Origin: CAYRJA01 sp964424455
GTDB taxonomy: Bacteria > Bacteroidota > Bacteroidia > Chitinophagales > UBA10324
Assembly: GCA_964424455.1 (NCBI GenBank)
Contig: CAYRJA010000041.1
Span: 1 to 24,140 of the forward strand
Direction: 5' to 3'
DNA length: 24,140 bases
Part shown: in pieces, positions 22,358 through 24,140 of the stretch
Layout: the number at the start of each line of letters is the position of its first letter
Numbering within the stretch: position 1 is the first letter of the stretch
Made by a program: the position numbers and the translations under genes
The notes under the pieces: model-generated
What the model was told of the DNA's origin: nothing
The model's input: only the letters and a program-made list of their open reading frames with translations
The model's database searches: none

Positions 22358-23848
22358 ATGGAAGCCATGTCAAACATAAAATCACATCGGATACTTTTCT
22401 TAAACACACTTGCCTTCTCCGTGTGTTTTGCTGCATGGATGATAAATGGTGTATTAGTTACCTTTTTAGTAAACAACGGCATTTTTAAATGGAGTTCTAT
22501 TCAGGTGGGATGGCTGCTGGGTGTGCCTGTTTTGGTAGGAGCCGTATTGCGTCTTCCGGTAGGAATGTTAACCGATAAATTCGGAGGCAGATGGGTAATG
22601 ACAGTTATACTTATCGTTTCTGCCATTCCTATGTTCTTATTGTCACAAGCCAATAGCTATACTTCTTTCCTTATTTACAGTTTTGGTTTTGGCATTGCCG
22701 GAAGCAGCTTTGCTGCGGGAGTTGCTTACACATCGTTATGGTATCCGAAAGAAAAACAAGGAACCGTGTTAGGCATTTTTGGTGCAGGAAACATGGGAGC
22801 ATCACTTACTACTTTATTTGCTCCCACACTTCTCAACAAACTCACTCAGGGCGGTTCTAACTTTGAAGGATGGCGAACATTGCCGCAATGGTATGCGCTG
22901 TTACTGATTATTGTTGCGGTTATTTTTTTCTTAGGAACTTCAAACAAAAGACCTGCTGATGTAAAAACAATGGCACAACGCCTCGCACCGTTAAAAGAAA
23001 CCAGAGTGTGGCGTTTTGGCTTGTATTATTATTTTGTTTTCGGAAGTATAGTAGCATTAGCACAGTGGTTAATTCCTTATTATGTAAATGTGTATTCCTT
23101 GTCAATAGTGTCGGCGGGCTTTATGGTAACCGCATTTAATTTTCCTGCCGGTATAATCAGAATCTTCGGAGGATGGCTTTCTGATAAATTTGGCGCCCGA
23201 ATGGTTCTTCTTTGGGTATTTGGAGATTGCATTATTCTTTTACTTTTATTATTAGTGCCCCGTATGGAAATTGAAGCGCCAGGTCAGGGAATAATGGCTG
23301 CAAAAGGAGGTACTGTAACACTTGCGTCAGACAGCTTAATTGTGGTGGGGGATATGAATTACCCGGTTCAATCGAAGCATCTGGCGGAAAGTCACACAGT
23401 GATACGATTTGGAATTCATAATGACGAAGAAGGATTTCTGCTGTTCCCGAATGCGACCTCATGGCAGGTAACAGTTGTGAAAGAAGGTGATACAATTACA
23501 AAAGGACAACTATTGGCTAAAGGAATAACACACATTTATTTTCAGGCAAACAAATGGATATTCTTCACCATCGTTTTATTAGTTGCTATTATGATGGGAC
23601 TGGGTACTGCTGCCGTGTTTAAATATATTTCTGATTATTACCCGGCGAATATTGGTACGGTTGGAGGAATTGTTGGAGTAATTGGCGGACTTGGCGGTTT
23701 TATCAATCCTATTCTTTTCGGTTATCTTTTAAGTGTAACAGGCGTGTGGACTACCTGCTGGTTATTTCTTGTAATCATTGCCATAGTTTGCTTAGTGTTA
23801 CAGCGCTTAGCGGTAGCCGCTGTGAAAAAAGAAGTTGCTAATAATTGA
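22358..23848 (+). CDS. narK: NarK-type nitrate/nitrite MFS transporter with an inserted soluble domain
   Basis: The 496-residue product is a nitrate/nitrite porter of the major facilitator superfamily. The signature G-A-G-N-M-G (about residues 142-147, after L-W-Y-P-K-E-K-Q-G) and the second motif G-V-I-G-G-L-G-G-F-I-N-P (440-451) are present, with the substrate-binding arginines probably Arg65 and Arg268. It would import nitrate and exchange nitrite for cytoplasmic NarG. Residues about 303-396 form a hydrophilic insert between two helices that most NarK proteins lack. It contains V-K-E-G-D-T-I-T-K-G-Q-L-L-A, a pattern typical of lipoyl/biotinyl-type barrel-sandwich folds but without the modified lysine motif. 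The ATG at 22358 is preceded by 40 bp; Met4 is an alternative start. Confidence 0.93.
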   Translation: MEAMSNIKSHRILFLNTLAFSVCFAAWMINGVLVTFLVNNGIFKWSSIQVGWLLGVPVLVGAVLRLPVGMLTDKFGGRWVMTVILIVSAIPMFLLSQANSYTSFLIYSFGFGIAGSSFAAGVAYTSLWYPKEKQGTVLGIFGAGNMGASLTTLFAPTLLNKLTQGGSNFEGWRTLPQWYALLLIIVAVIFFLGTSNKRPADVKTMAQRLAPLKETRVWRFGLYYYFVFGSIVALAQWLIPYYVNVYSLSIVSAGFMVTAFNFPAGIIRIFGGWLSDKFGARMVLLWVFGDCIILLLLLLVPRMEIEAPGQGIMAAKGGTVTLASDSLIVVGDMNYPVQSKHLAESHTVIRFGIHNDEEGFLLFPNATSWQVTVVKEGDTITKGQLLAKGITHIYFQANKWIFFTIVLLVAIMMGLGTAAVFKYISDYYPANIGTVGGIVGVIGGLGGFINPILFGYLLSVTGVWTTCWLFLVIIAIVCLVLQRLAVAAVKKEVANN

Positions 23849-24140
23849 ACTCAGCATACAATCATTTCATGAATTTTTAGGATATTGGCGCAATGAGAAA
23901 TCCAGAAACAATTGATACCATGGTGTCGGTTTTGTTCTATCAGAGTTGCACACAGTGAACTCCCGCTCAGACGAAACAGAAAAAGTTTTAAACAATTTCG
24001 ATTCTACCGAGTCCTGCGCACGCGCACAAGATACAGAAGCAGCTCTGCGGAGATGAAAAAGAGCCAACCCCCCGCCCGCATCCATAACAAAACAATAATT
24101 TACTTGACATTGCCTGTTCATCATATTATATTTACTCAGG
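23849..24140. other. Gap after narK, no gene recognised
   Basis: The 85-codon minus-strand frame at 23867-24124 has no recognisable domain and a biased, non-protein-like composition, so I do not call it. No clear terminator for the nar operon is visible. The segment 24000-24085 is more GC-rich than its surroundings (GCGCACGCGCAC, CCCCCCGCCCGC), and a promoter-like pair closes the window. Confidence 0.45.
24104..24132 (+). promoter_or_regulatory. Promoter-like TTGACA-N17-TATATT at window end
   Basis: TTGACA (24104-24109) and TATATT (24127-24132) are 17 bp apart, close to the sigma-70 ideal. Read as a Bacteroidota promoter, the -7 box would be TATATTTA, one mismatch from TAnnTTTG. It would drive a gene beyond the window. 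Confidence 0.45.

Larger units (their letters stand above)
190..23803. repeat. Dispersed over-represented octamer CTGTAACA / TGTTACAG
   Basis: This entry stands for 21 separate sites, not a continuous element. Start of the TGTAACA/TGTTACA core on the plus strand: 190, 943, 2105, 3668, 4509, 4862, 7989, 8149, 8297, 8925, 9782, 10264, 11094, 11184, 11644, 13399, 13906, 21480, 21544, 23314, 23796. Eleven read CTGTAACA and ten read TGTTACAG on the plus strand. In 19 of 21 the next base is C or G. Eight further TGTAACA heptamers lack the leading C (169, 4756, 7324, 9308, 17828, 17957, 18794, 23734). About one octamer is expected by base composition. Many coding sites encode Val-Thr, but several lie in other frames (7989, 8297, 10264, 21544, 23796), and six lie between genes. 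The function is unknown. Confidence 0.7.

Noticed and set aside
23867..24124. 85-codon minus-strand frame after narK
   Set aside because: It has low-complexity, Ser/Arg/Cys-rich composition without hydrophobic periodicity, and no recognisable family. It overlaps a promoter-like site in its first codons.

Overview
The window looks like a draft chromosomal contig from a Bacteroidota bacterium (Chitinophagales-like; genus not resolvable by reading). The evidence is AT-rich DNA, two proteins with type IX secretion (T9SS) C-terminal sorting domains, promoters of the Bacteroidota form (TTTG, about 19-21 bp, then TAnnTTTG), and a small lipoprotein typical of the phylum. A run of ten Ns marks an assembly gap inside narG.

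Layout. Positions 256-5895 hold minus-strand accessory genes: a stand-alone acyltransferase (E2) domain protein, a DUF6544-type protein, a T9SS cargo protein, a small membrane protein, and a pirin/YceI pair next to a MarR regulator. Positions 6040-10651 hold minus-strand housekeeping genes: an APC amino-acid permease, a polyprenol-phosphate mannose synthase-like glycosyltransferase, a DnaQ-type exonuclease, and the murein-recycling ligase Mpl. The plus strand then carries a 48-residue lipoprotein gene with its own terminator (10738-11004), a second T9SS cargo gene, and a Crp/Fnr-family regulator with an N-terminal CxxCxxC cluster.

Positions 13238-23848 form one plus-strand respiratory nitrate cluster: two membrane-anchored mono-haem cytochromes c, narG, narH, narJ, narI, an unknown two-helix membrane protein, a beta-carbonic anhydrase and a NarK transporter. 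NarK would bring nitrate in, NarGHI would reduce it on the cytoplasmic side with electrons from quinol, NarJ would insert the molybdenum cofactor, and the cytochromes may link the complex to the periplasmic electron pool. The adjacent Crp/Fnr regulator is the obvious candidate controller. A 16-bp Crp-like palindrome (TGTGT-N6-TCACA) lies in the only sizeable gap in front of the cluster, and the regulator's recognition helix (R-E-T-A-I-R) is of the type that reads TGTGA.

The most unusual signal is not a gene. The octamer CTGTAACA (either strand) occurs 21 times by hand count where about one is expected. It is balanced between strands, present in genes and gaps, usually followed by C or G, and absent from a 7.5 kb stretch covering narGHJI. 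It resembles the density of DNA-uptake or other genome-marking words and deserves a genome-wide test. A second clear signal is a pair of near-identical MarR-type operators that overlap the -33 boxes of the yceI and marR promoters.
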